Of a stretch of 64,000 bases of DNA, positions 43,885 through 51,838 are shown one piece after another (within the stretch, counting starts at the first letter, position 1; each line of letters opens with the position of its first letter). Made by a program: the position numbers and the translations under genes. The DNA is from Ensifer adhaerens (GTDB taxonomy: Bacteria > Pseudomonadota > Alphaproteobacteria > Rhizobiales > Rhizobiaceae), in NCBI RefSeq assembly GCF_001270265.1, contig NZ_LGAP01000020.1, forward strand, positions 1 to 64,000. The letters are read 5' to 3'. The notes beneath the pieces were generated by a model that searched no databases, was not told the DNA's origin, and saw only the letters and a list, made by a program, of their open reading frames with translations.

Positions 43885-44865
43885 TTACGGGGCGATGATA
43901 GGTTGCGCCTTCAACGCCGACTCTACCGTCTCGGCGCCGGCAAACTGGCTGCCTTCCTCGAACCAGGAGCGTGGCGCCGGGGCGCCCCAGAGCGTCTGGC
44001 GCTGCGGGTCCTTGAGATCCCATTTGATCGGCTCGAGATCCGGATCGACAGTCTGGTAGTCCGAGCAATAGATCTCGATGCGGTGGTTGTCGGGATCGCG
44101 GACATAGAGGAAGAAGGCATTGGAAATGCCGTGACGGCCGGGACCGCGCTCGATATTGGCGAGCCAGCCGGAGGTCGACATCAGGTCGAGCAGGTCGATG
44201 ATGTTGAGCGGCGTCGGCACCCAGAAGGCAGTATGATGCAGACGCGGGCCGCGACCATTGGTAAAGGCGATGTCGTGCACGCCGCCCTTGCGGTGGGTCC
44301 AGGCCGCCCAGAGACGGCCGGTCTCTTCGTCGGCCGTGTATTCGGTAACCCGGAAGCCGATCTCGTTGTAGAAGGCGACGGCGTCGTCGACATTGGGCGA
44401 GAAGCAGTTGAAGTGGTCGATGCGCAGCGGCTTCACGCCGCGATAGAGCGCGTATTTCTGATGGATCGGCGGCAGGCGGTCCATCTTCGAATAGAATTCG
44501 AGTGGAATGCCCTGCTGATCGCGGGTGCGGAAAGTGCGCGACTGATAAGGGCGCTCGATCCATTCGACCGGCAGCGCCTTCTGCCGGAAGAAATGCGCCG
44601 CCTTATCGAGGTCCTCATCGCCAAAGACCTTGAAGCCGAGGTCACGGGCCTCGGCGGTTGCCGCCTTCTTCAGCACGATGCAGTGATGCCCGCGCTCTTC
44701 CATGGCGCGCAGGTAGATCGTGTCGGCAGTCTCGTCGGTCACCTGCAGCCCCAGGACGTCGACATAGAAGGCGCGCGACTTGGCGAGATCGGTAACGGCG
44801 AGCTCGACATGGCTCAGCCGCACGATGTTGAAGGGCGGGTAGAGGTTCGGTTTCGGTATGGGCAT
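43885..44865 (-). CDS. hpaD: 3,4-dihydroxyphenylacetate 2,3-dioxygenase
   Basis: A 326-residue two-module VOC extradiol dioxygenase of the HpaD/MndD type. Metal ligands are H151 (IDHFNCF), a histidine in RLHHTAFW (210/211) and E264 (HRIEIYCSDY). It opens the ring of homoprotocatechuate beside the two hydroxyls. It lies between hpaE and the decarboxylase. Confidence 0.92.
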   Translation of the reverse strand: MPIPKPNLYPPFNIVRLSHVELAVTDLAKSRAFYVDVLGLQVTDETADTIYLRAMEERGHHCIVLKKAATAEARDLGFKVFGDEDLDKAAHFFRQKALPVEWIERPYQSRTFRTRDQQGIPLEFYSKMDRLPPIHQKYALYRGVKPLRIDHFNCFSPNVDDAVAFYNEIGFRVTEYTADEETGRLWAAWTHRKGGVHDIAFTNGRGPRLHHTAFWVPTPLNIIDLLDLMSTSGWLANIERGPGRHGISNAFFLYVRDPDNHRIEIYCSDYQTVDPDLEPIKWDLKDPQRQTLWGAPAPRSWFEEGSQFAGAETVESALKAQPIIAP

Positions 44866-44907
44866 GTTGTCTCCTCCAGGTTTGGGCGGCGCGGTTGTGT
44901 CTCGCGC

Positions 44908-46425
44908 TCAGCCGCCGAGCTTGGCGATCGCATGCGCCGAACTGGCAAACGCGATGTTCTTGGTTTCCATGTAAAAATCGAACGACCAGTCGCCGCCGTC
45001 GCGGCCGATGCCGGAGCTTTTGACGCCGCCGAAGGGCGTCAGCAGATGGCGGACATTCTCCGAATTGACCCAGATCATCCCGGCCTCGAGATGATCGGTG
45101 AAGCGGAAAGCGCGTGTGACGTCGGAGGTCCAGAGATAGCCGGTGAGCCCGTATTGAACGTCATTGGCGAGCGCCAGCGCCTCGGCCTCATCCCTAAACG
45201 GAATGGCGGTCAGGACCGGCCCGAAGATTTCCTCCTGCGCGATCCGCATGGAATTGTTAGCGCCGGTAAAGAGCGTCGGCTGGACGTAGCAGCCGCCACC
45301 AGGGCCTTCGAATTTCGCGCCGCCGGCGGCAATCGTCGCACCTTCCTTCTGGCCGATGCCGATATAGTCGAGCACCTTCTTTTCGTGCTCCGGGTGGATC
45401 AGCGGCCCGACGACGGTTTCCGGATCGAGCGGATGGCCGATCCTGATGCGCCTGGCTTTTTCGGCCACCAGAGCGGTAAAGCTGTTGTAGATGCTGTCCT
45501 CGACCAGCAGGCGGGAAGAGGAGGTGCAGCGTTCACCGTTCAGCGAATAGATCATGAAGACCGCAGCATCGGCGGCGCGCTCCAGATCGGCATCGGCAAA
45601 GACGACGACGGGGTTCTTGCCGCCGAGTTCGAAATGCACCCGCTTCAGCGTGTCGGCGCCCTGCTTCATGATCAGCGAGCCAGTGCGGCTTTCGCCGACG
45701 AAGCCGATGGCCTTGATGGCGGGATGCTCGGTGAGCGCCCTGCCGGCGTCCTCGCCGAAACCGTTGACGAGGTTCCAGACACCCTTGGGAAGGCCGGCTT
45801 CCTCGGCAATCTCGACAAGCAGGCGGGCGGTCAGCGGCGAGAACTCGGCCGGCTTGTGGACGATGGTGCAGCCGGCGGCGAGCGCCGGCGCGATCTTCCA
45901 CGTCGACAGCATGAACGGCGTGTTCCACGGCGTGATGATGCCGACCGGACCGATCGGCACGCGCGTGGTCATGTTGATCTGGTTATCGGCGCGAAGCACC
46001 TTGCCGTCGCGGGCCTCAGGTGCGCGATCGGCAAAGAAGCGAAAGTTCTCCGCGCCACGCAGCGCGGCCTTGGCCATGAACTTCAGCGACTGTCCCGTAT
46101 CCATGCATTCGACGAAGGCGATCTCTTCGGCGCGCGCGACGATGGCGTCGGCGATCTTGTGCAGAAGCTTCTTGCGGGCGTCGCCCGGCATGGCGGCCCA
46201 GGCCGGGAAAGCCTCCTTGGCGGCGCGGGCGGCGCGGTCGATGTCGGCGGCCTTGCCGCGCGAAACGGTGGCAAGCGTCTTCAGGTCGACGGGAGAAATC
46301 GTCTCGAAGCTGTCGCCATCCAGCGCCGGTACGGCTTGGCCATTGATGTGGTTCAAGACCCCGTGCGTGCGGAAGCGGGCGAGATAGGCTTCCGCCTTTG
46401 CGATGTTCTCGTCGAGTCTGGACAT
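44908..46425 (-). CDS. hpaE: 5-carboxymethyl-2-hydroxymuconate semialdehyde dehydrogenase
   Basis: A 505-residue aldehyde dehydrogenase with ITPWNTPFMLSTWK, the NAD-binding KPAEFSP, catalytic glutamate in FELGGKNP and catalytic cysteine in NGERCTSSSR. It oxidises the ring-cleavage semialdehyde. The ATG at 46425 has GGAG 6 nt upstream; an in-frame TTG four codons earlier is rejected. It lies between hpaF and hpaD. Confidence 0.92.
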   Translation of the reverse strand: MSRLDENIAKAEAYLARFRTHGVLNHINGQAVPALDGDSFETISPVDLKTLATVSRGKAADIDRAARAAKEAFPAWAAMPGDARKKLLHKIADAIVARAEEIAFVECMDTGQSLKFMAKAALRGAENFRFFADRAPEARDGKVLRADNQINMTTRVPIGPVGIITPWNTPFMLSTWKIAPALAAGCTIVHKPAEFSPLTARLLVEIAEEAGLPKGVWNLVNGFGEDAGRALTEHPAIKAIGFVGESRTGSLIMKQGADTLKRVHFELGGKNPVVVFADADLERAADAAVFMIYSLNGERCTSSSRLLVEDSIYNSFTALVAEKARRIRIGHPLDPETVVGPLIHPEHEKKVLDYIGIGQKEGATIAAGGAKFEGPGGGCYVQPTLFTGANNSMRIAQEEIFGPVLTAIPFRDEAEALALANDVQYGLTGYLWTSDVTRAFRFTDHLEAGMIWVNSENVRHLLTPFGGVKSSGIGRDGGDWSFDFYMETKNIAFASSAHAIAKLGG

Positions 46426-46494
46426 GTCATTCTCCAATCGTGGTGCGCTGCCGCTCGTGCGGGCGCAGAAATGTCGTGCCGTCTTTTGCCGGTG

Positions 46495-46887
46495 TCAGTT
46501 GCCCTTCTGGCGAAGGCGCGGGTGGATCGCGTTCTTCTTCCAGCTAAGGTCAGGATCGATCTCGCGGATCTCCAGGCTGAGGGCGAAATGGGGCGTGGCG
46601 AAAAGGTCGGCGAGTTCTTGTGTGACGGCGTCGAAGATGGCCTTGCCGGTCGCCTGCTTTTCGGAGTCAGAGCGACCAAGGCCGATGCGGAACGACATGT
46701 CGATGAAGCTGTTCTCTGGCATGAGATCGGCAATGGCATAATGGATGCTGCGGACGGTACGAACGCGGACGGCGCCGATTTCGAAAAGGCCGGTGTCGAG
46801 GATCGTCTTGTGGATCGTGCGGCACAGGCGATCGAAGTCGACGTGTTCGTCGAGATTGGCGGAATGTTCGATCGTGAAGTGCGGCAT
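46495..46887 (-). CDS. hpaF: 5-carboxymethyl-2-hydroxymuconate delta-isomerase
   Basis: A 130-residue tautomerase-fold protein. After removal of Met1 the N-terminal proline (PHFTIEHS) would be the catalytic base, as in HpaF/CHMI. The basic segment AVRVRTVRS and the late RIGLGRSD match the family. It is the first gene of the hpa operon, directly downstream of the hpaR operator region. Confidence 0.9.
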   Translation of the reverse strand: MPHFTIEHSANLDEHVDFDRLCRTIHKTILDTGLFEIGAVRVRTVRSIHYAIADLMPENSFIDMSFRIGLGRSDSEKQATGKAIFDAVTQELADLFATPHFALSLEIREIDPDLSWKKNAIHPRLRQKGN

Positions 46888-46917
46888 TTCCGTCCCCAGT
46901 GCCTTTCGATTTATTAA

Positions 46918-46929
46918 TTAACATGTTAA
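46918..46929. promoter_or_regulatory. Candidate HpaR (MarR) operator
   Basis: TTAACATGTTAA is a perfect 12-bp palindrome in an AT-rich patch of the 132-bp hpaF-hpaR intergenic region, 31 nt upstream of hpaF. MarR-type regulators favour such short TTAAC dyads, so it likely mediates HpaR control of the hpa operon and of hpaR. Confidence 0.6.
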
Positions 46930-47019
46930 CAATATGTCGTTCCGTGTCAAGCGACTTTCGCTGTCTCCGGACTTTCGCCAGCAATTGCGAAAAGGCGAAA
47001 AATCGCCCATAGATCGGGC

Positions 47020-47490
47020 ATGAGCCGTGCGAAAAACCCCACCGAACTTGGGCCGGACGCCCTTCTTCCCCACAATACGCGTCGGTCGCTGCCGATTGCG
47101 CTCCTGCGCGCGCGCGAGGCGGTGATGGGGCATTTTCGGCCGATGCTGGCACGTCACGAAATCACCGAGCAGCAATGGCGCGTCATTCGGATTCTTGCCG
47201 AATCCGGCAAGGTCGATGCCTCCGAAATGGCCGACAAGGCTTTCATCCTGGCGCCGAGCCTCACGCGCATCATCCGCTCGCTCGAGGAGCGTGGGCTGAT
47301 CACCAAGCACAAGGACGCCGATGACGGCCGTCGTGTGCTGCTCGAGATAGCGCCCGCCGGCATGCGGGTCATTGCCGATGTCAGCCCGGAAAGCCGGGCG
47401 ATCTATGATCAGCTCGAGGCGCGTTACGGCCACGAGCGCGTCGAAGTGCTGCTCGACATGCTGGACGAACTCGCAACGCTCGGCGACTGA
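47020..47490 (+). CDS. hpaR: MarR-family regulator of the hpa operon
   Basis: A 156-residue MarR protein with the HTH/wing region EQQWRVIRILAESGKVDASEMADKAFILAPSLTRIIRSLEERGLI and KDADDGRRVLLEI. It is divergent from hpaF and matches HpaR in length and start (RRSLPIALLRAREAVMGHFRPML). HpaR represses the meta-cleavage operon and is relieved by hydroxyphenylacetates. Confidence 0.92.
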   Translation: MSRAKNPTELGPDALLPHNTRRSLPIALLRAREAVMGHFRPMLARHEITEQQWRVIRILAESGKVDASEMADKAFILAPSLTRIIRSLEERGLITKHKDADDGRRVLLEIAPAGMRVIADVSPESRAIYDQLEARYGHERVEVLLDMLDELATLGD

Positions 47491-47507
47491 GCAGGTGTTT
47501 TCCGACC

Positions 47508-48521
47508 TCATGCGGGAACCGGTAGCGTTTGCGCCAGGCGCAAGCTCTCATCTGCGTAACGTTTGATGCGGGCTTTAGCGCCGGGAAGCTCGGGCCGCGC
47601 GGCAAACCAACCGATATAGGTCAGGCTCCGAAGCGTCATGAAAATCGGCAGGGTCGAAAGCGCCGCATCGCTCAGCGGCCGCTTGCTCCGATATCCCCCG
47701 ACCAATGATCTTTCGATCGCCTCATAGTTCGGTTCGGTGCGATTCTTCAAAAGCGCCGTCGCGATATCGAACAGCCGGAAGCCGAAACCCGCATCGTCGA
47801 AATCGATGAAGGCCACGCCGTCATCTCTCACCAGCACATTCTCGCGCACCAGGTCGGCATGGATCAGGCCGTAATCATGCCCGCCAGCGGACATTCGTTC
47901 GAGGATGGGTCGCAGCCGGTCGCGCAATCCAGCAAGGCCAAGCTTCTGTTCGTCTGACAGGCCCTGGCAATCCCAGAAGCGTCCCCAAACCGGTCTTTCG
48001 CCGAGCAGACCTTCGGCATCCCACGACGCACGTTTGAAGCCGGTTGGCACCGACCAGCGATCGGCAAGATTGTGCATGTCGGCCATCAAGGCACCAAGCG
48101 CATGAAAAATGACCGCCTGCCGCTCAGCGCCATACGCCAGCGGCACGCCGCTTTCACCAAGCGGAGCACCATGCATCCAGCTGACAATATCGGCATGCTG
48201 ACCGGCGGAATCGTCGGTCGGGGCGAGACGCACGAGAAGGCGGCCGTCCAGTGCCGCGATCGCGCTCGGCACCGCAAGGCCGCCGTCGCGCAGCGCCGTC
48301 ATCCATTGGAGCTCCGAGCGTAACGCGGACTCGTCGTGATAACCGGGACGGTGCAGTCTGAGCGCTGCCGGTTCGCCATCGGCAAGCGTAACGCGGAAGA
48401 CGGCGTTCTCGCGATATTTCAGCAACGTCGGCTTCGCGTTCTCAAGTCCCCAATGGGCGATAGCCTTCTGCGCCCGGGCCTCAAGTCCTTCCAGCAGACG
48501 TCGCGGCAGATGCTCGGCCAT
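47508..48521 (-). CDS. APH-fold kinase, candidate hydroxyamine kinase
   Basis: A 337-residue aminoglycoside phosphotransferase-fold protein. The catalytic loop is GLIHADLVRENVLV (H221, D223, N228) and the metal motif FIDFDDAG (D240). The N-terminal half shows LLKYRENAVFRV and AALRLHRPGY. The closest functional families recalled are hydroxylysine kinase and type II homoserine kinase, which phosphorylate small hydroxy-amines. It starts 7 nt after the phospho-lyase-like gene and ends the overlapping operon, so it probably supplies the phosphorylated substrate for that enzyme. Confidence 0.8.
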   Translation of the reverse strand: MAEHLPRRLLEGLEARAQKAIAHWGLENAKPTLLKYRENAVFRVTLADGEPAALRLHRPGYHDESALRSELQWMTALRDGGLAVPSAIAALDGRLLVRLAPTDDSAGQHADIVSWMHGAPLGESGVPLAYGAERQAVIFHALGALMADMHNLADRWSVPTGFKRASWDAEGLLGERPVWGRFWDCQGLSDEQKLGLAGLRDRLRPILERMSAGGHDYGLIHADLVRENVLVRDDGVAFIDFDDAGFGFRLFDIATALLKNRTEPNYEAIERSLVGGYRSKRPLSDAALSTLPIFMTLRSLTYIGWFAARPELPGAKARIKRYADESLRLAQTLPVPA

Positions 48522-48528
48522 GGTCCGC

Positions 48529-49812
48529 TCACAAGCCCGACAAAACGTCGTCGAGGGTGGACAGCATCAGATCGGCGTTCTCCTTCGAGAACGGCATGGG
48601 TGGGCGGATCTTCGTCGCGCATTGATGAATGCCGAGCTTGCCCATCAGCACGCCACGCTCGCGCATGTCGTTGATAACCTTGGTGGCGAGGTCGGCGGCC
48701 GGGGTCTTTTTGTCCCGATCGAGCACAAGCTCCGCTCCAAAAAACAATCCGCTGCCGCGCACGTCACCGATGATGTCGTGCTTGTGGCTGAGCCTGTCGA
48801 TGCCGGCCTTGGCATAGGCGCCGATCTCGCAGGCGTTGTCGATGAGCTTTTCGTCGTCGATGACGTCGAGCACCGCCATCGCCGCGGCGCAGGACACGGG
48901 ATTGCCGCCGAAGGTGTTGAAGTAGCGGAAGGCCTTGCGGAACGCATTCAACGTATCGCTGCCGGCAACGACGCCACCGATCGGGTGGCCGTTGCCCATC
49001 GGCTTGCCGAGCGTGACGATATCGGGAACGATGCCGGCCTTCTGGTGGCCCCACATATGCTCGCCCGTGCGGCCGAAGCCGGGTTGCACTTCGTCGGCAA
49101 TCACGACGCCACCGGCTTTCCGCACTGCAGCAACCGTCGCGTCAAGGAAGCCCGACGGCAGATCGGGAAAACCTTCATTGGCGAAGAACGGGTCGATGAT
49201 CAGGGCGGAAAAGCCAAACGGGCTTTCCTGCAGATCGGCGATCGCCTTTTCCACCTCGGCGGCAAACGCGATCGAAAAGGCTTCGCCGGAAACACCGCCG
49301 AGCGGCCGGTAGCTGTCGGGTGCCGGCACGTGGCGCACATGGCCGCCGAAGCCGCCGACCGGCGGCATCCGGGTGGAAAGCTGCGAAACGGCAGCGGTGT
49401 TGCCATGATAGGTGTGGTCGGTTGCGATGACCCCGGTCTTGCCGGTGACGGCCTGGGCCATGCGCAGTGCAATGTCGTTGGCCTCGCTGCCGGTGCAGGT
49501 GAGGATTGCCGTGTCGAGGCCGTCATCGAAGGTCGCCGTCAACCGCTCGACATAGTCGAGAATCCCCTCATGCAGGTAGCGCGTGTGGGTGTTCAGCGTC
49601 GATGCCTGCCGGGTAATCGCCTCGACCACGCGCGGATGGCAATGGCCGACATGCGGCACATTGTTGTAGCAGTCGAGATAGCGTCTGCCGTCGGCGTCAA
49701 AGAGCCAGACGCCTTCTCCCCTGATGATATGGACCGGGTCGCTGTAAAACAGCGACATGTTTTTGCCGAGCAGCCGTTCGCGGCGTGCCAGCAGGGCTGC
49801 CGTATCGCTCAT
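48529..49812 (-). CDS. Class III PLP enzyme, O-phosphoamine phospho-lyase-like
   Basis: A 427-residue class III aminotransferase-fold protein with PLP lysine K270 (TLGKPMGNGHP) and D240 (VIADEVQPGFGR). Several stretches match animal ethanolamine-phosphate/5-phosphohydroxylysine phospho-lyases as I remember them rather than ordinary transaminases: CYNNVPHVGHCHP, MGNGHP, YFNTFGGNPVSC and IRPPMPF. Those enzymes eliminate phosphate and ammonia from an O-phospho-amine to give an aldehyde. It lies directly before the APH-fold kinase and 1 nt after the omega-aminotransferase gene. An ordinary amine aminotransferase activity is the alternative. Confidence 0.78.
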   Translation of the reverse strand: MSDTAALLARRERLLGKNMSLFYSDPVHIIRGEGVWLFDADGRRYLDCYNNVPHVGHCHPRVVEAITRQASTLNTHTRYLHEGILDYVERLTATFDDGLDTAILTCTGSEANDIALRMAQAVTGKTGVIATDHTYHGNTAAVSQLSTRMPPVGGFGGHVRHVPAPDSYRPLGGVSGEAFSIAFAAEVEKAIADLQESPFGFSALIIDPFFANEGFPDLPSGFLDATVAAVRKAGGVVIADEVQPGFGRTGEHMWGHQKAGIVPDIVTLGKPMGNGHPIGGVVAGSDTLNAFRKAFRYFNTFGGNPVSCAAAMAVLDVIDDEKLIDNACEIGAYAKAGIDRLSHKHDIIGDVRGSGLFFGAELVLDRDKKTPAADLATKVINDMRERGVLMGKLGIHQCATKIRPPMPFSKENADLMLSTLDDVLSGL

Positions 49813-49813
49813 G

Positions 49814-51172
49814 TTACTTGCCCTCGGCAGCGCTCAGGCCTGCATCGAGAGCCGAAAGAATGCGCGTGACATCCGCGGCGGTGATCACGAGCGGCGGCGA
49901 CATGATCACGTTCGGGCCGGATGTGCGGACCATGACGCCGGCCTCATAGGCCACATCCTGGACCTTCTGCACCACGTCCTTGGCAGCCGGCGACTTTTTC
50001 TCGCGGTCCGACACCAGCTCGAGCGCGCACATCAGACCCTTGCCGCGCACATCGCCGATGATCTCGTGGCTGGCCTTCAATGCCAGCAGACCGGCGATCA
50101 GCTCATCGCCGCGCGCGCCGGCATTGGCCGCGACATCGAGGCGTTTCGTTTCTTTGAGCGTGGCAAGGGCTGCAGCCGCGCCGACCGGGTGACCGGAATA
50201 GGTGTAGCCATGGCCGATCGATCCGGCTGCTGTTTTATTGCTTTCGAAAGCCTCGGCAACCTTGTCCGAGATCATCACCGCACCGAAGGGGTAATAGCCG
50301 TTGGTGATCGCCTTGGCGGTCGACATCAGGTCCGGCTTGACGCCCCAGAGGCGCGAACCGGTCCAGGCGCCGGTGCGGCCGAAGGCGGTGATCACCTCGT
50401 CGGCGATCAACAGAATGCCGTGACGGTCGCAGATTTCTCGCATCAGCGGCATGAAGGTTTCGTGCGGAACGATCACGCCGCCGGCACCGAGCACCGGCTC
50501 CATGATCAGCGCGGCGATGGTGTCGGCGCCCTGGAAGGCGATCTCGTCCTCGAACAGGCGGGCAATGCCCTGGGCGATCTCGGCGCCGTCCGTGGTCGCG
50601 AACGGGTTGCGGTAGGTATAGGGCGCGGGAAGGTGATAGACGCCCGGCAGCAGCGGCTCGTAGTTGCGGCGGAAATTGGAATTGCCGTTGACCGAAGCGC
50701 CGCCGAAATGGGTGCCGTGATAGCCCTTCTTCAGCGCGACGAATTTTGTGCGTTCCGGCTGGCCGTTGAGCTTGTGGTACTGGCGGGCGAGACGAAGGCA
50801 GGTCTCGACCGAATCCGATCCGCCCGAGGTGAAGAACGAGCGGCTGAGGCCATCCTCCTTGAACCATTCGGCGAGTTCGTAGGAAAGCTCGATCAGCGGC
50901 GAATTGGTGGTACCGCGGAACGTCGAATAATAGGGCAGCTCGTCGAGCTGGTCGCGGATCGCCTTTTTCACCGGCTCGCAGGAATAGCCGAGATTGACGT
51001 TCCACAGGCCGCCGACCGCATCGAGTACCTTCTTGCCGTGGATGTCGACGATCTCCACGCCCTCGCCGGCATTGATGATGCGCGGCGGCGTTGCGTGCAT
51101 TTCGGCGGGGTGCGCCATCGGGTGCCAGAGGTGGCGGGCGTTGTTCTCGATGAGGAAGTTGGTTTCGCGCAT
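49814..51172 (-). CDS. Class III omega-aminotransferase
   Basis: A 452-residue omega-amino acid/amine aminotransferase. The PLP lysine is K287 (STAKAITNGYYPFGAVM) and D258 lies in LIADEVITAFGRTG. The start (LWHPMAHPAEM) and GYTYSGHPVGAAAAL are typical of amine:pyruvate or beta-alanine:pyruvate transaminases. It would convert a primary amine to an aldehyde. It is distinct from its operon neighbour, which has phospho-lyase-like motifs. Confidence 0.88.
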   Translation of the reverse strand: MRETNFLIENNARHLWHPMAHPAEMHATPPRIINAGEGVEIVDIHGKKVLDAVGGLWNVNLGYSCEPVKKAIRDQLDELPYYSTFRGTTNSPLIELSYELAEWFKEDGLSRSFFTSGGSDSVETCLRLARQYHKLNGQPERTKFVALKKGYHGTHFGGASVNGNSNFRRNYEPLLPGVYHLPAPYTYRNPFATTDGAEIAQGIARLFEDEIAFQGADTIAALIMEPVLGAGGVIVPHETFMPLMREICDRHGILLIADEVITAFGRTGAWTGSRLWGVKPDLMSTAKAITNGYYPFGAVMISDKVAEAFESNKTAAGSIGHGYTYSGHPVGAAAALATLKETKRLDVAANAGARGDELIAGLLALKASHEIIGDVRGKGLMCALELVSDREKKSPAAKDVVQKVQDVAYEAGVMVRTSGPNVIMSPPLVITAADVTRILSALDAGLSAAEGK

Positions 51173-51190
51173 GTCTTGCTCCTGGTCAGT

Positions 51191-51838
51191 TCAAATGCCG
51201 AGCATCCGGAGGGCTCTGGCGTAGCTTTCTGCGGGTCTGGTGACATCGAAATGCACATTGGGAAGAGACACTGCCTCGGCGCCCTCGATGTTCTTCTTCT
51301 GGTCGTCGACGAAGACACAGGCCTCTCGCGGCAGGCCGAGTTCGGAAAGCACGAGTTCGTAGGCCTGTGGATCCGGCTTCAATATTCCGGTGTAGGTGGC
51401 ATCGACGATGACGTCGAAAAGCTCGATCAGCGGGAAACGTTTGCGAAACTCCACGCCGTAGAAGAGGTCGAGTTCGTTGGAGAGAATGGCGAGCCTGATG
51501 CCGGCATTCTGCGCCCGCAGGATCGCATGGCGCGCTTCCGGGCGCAGCACCAGCTCCGGCTCGGCGCCGCGGGCGCGCTGGACGAAGGTCTTCATATCCC
51601 TCCAGTCTTCGCCGACGAGGAGCCCGACCTCACGTGTGCGCTCCATCCAGTAGTCGCGTTCGGTGATTTCGCGTTTTTGCATCGAGACCCAGAGCGGATC
51701 GGACGCCGTGTCGAACGGTCCCCGCCAGGTCAGGCTGCCTGGGGCAAGGCCGAGCGCGCGCTCGGTGACGTCGTGGGTTTCAAACAGGGTGCGGGTGACG
51801 ACGCCGCCGAAGTCGAGGATGAGGGCCCGGTCCGTCAC
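51191..51838 (-). CDS. HAD-family hydrolase
   Basis: A 215-residue HAD subfamily IA hydrolase. Motif I is LILDFGGVV, motif II LAILSNELD, motif III around the lysine of GILKPDPQAYE and motif IV VFVDDQKKN. Most such proteins dephosphorylate small metabolites. It starts with GTG overlapping the UPF0261 stop (GTGA) and lies 18 nt before the aminotransferase gene. Confidence 0.85.
   Translation of the reverse strand: MTDRALILDFGGVVTRTLFETHDVTERALGLAPGSLTWRGPFDTASDPLWVSMQKREITERDYWMERTREVGLLVGEDWRDMKTFVQRARGAEPELVLRPEARHAILRAQNAGIRLAILSNELDLFYGVEFRKRFPLIELFDVIVDATYTGILKPDPQAYELVLSELGLPREACVFVDDQKKNIEGAEAVSLPNVHFDVTRPAESYARALRMLGI

Noticed and set aside
43513-46917. A 1134-codon open frame on the plus strand, opposite hpaD, hpaE, hpaF
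   Set aside because: It is the antisense mirror of strongly recognisable hpa genes; high third-position GC keeps the opposite frame open. Composition is arginine/aspartate-rich and low in family motifs.
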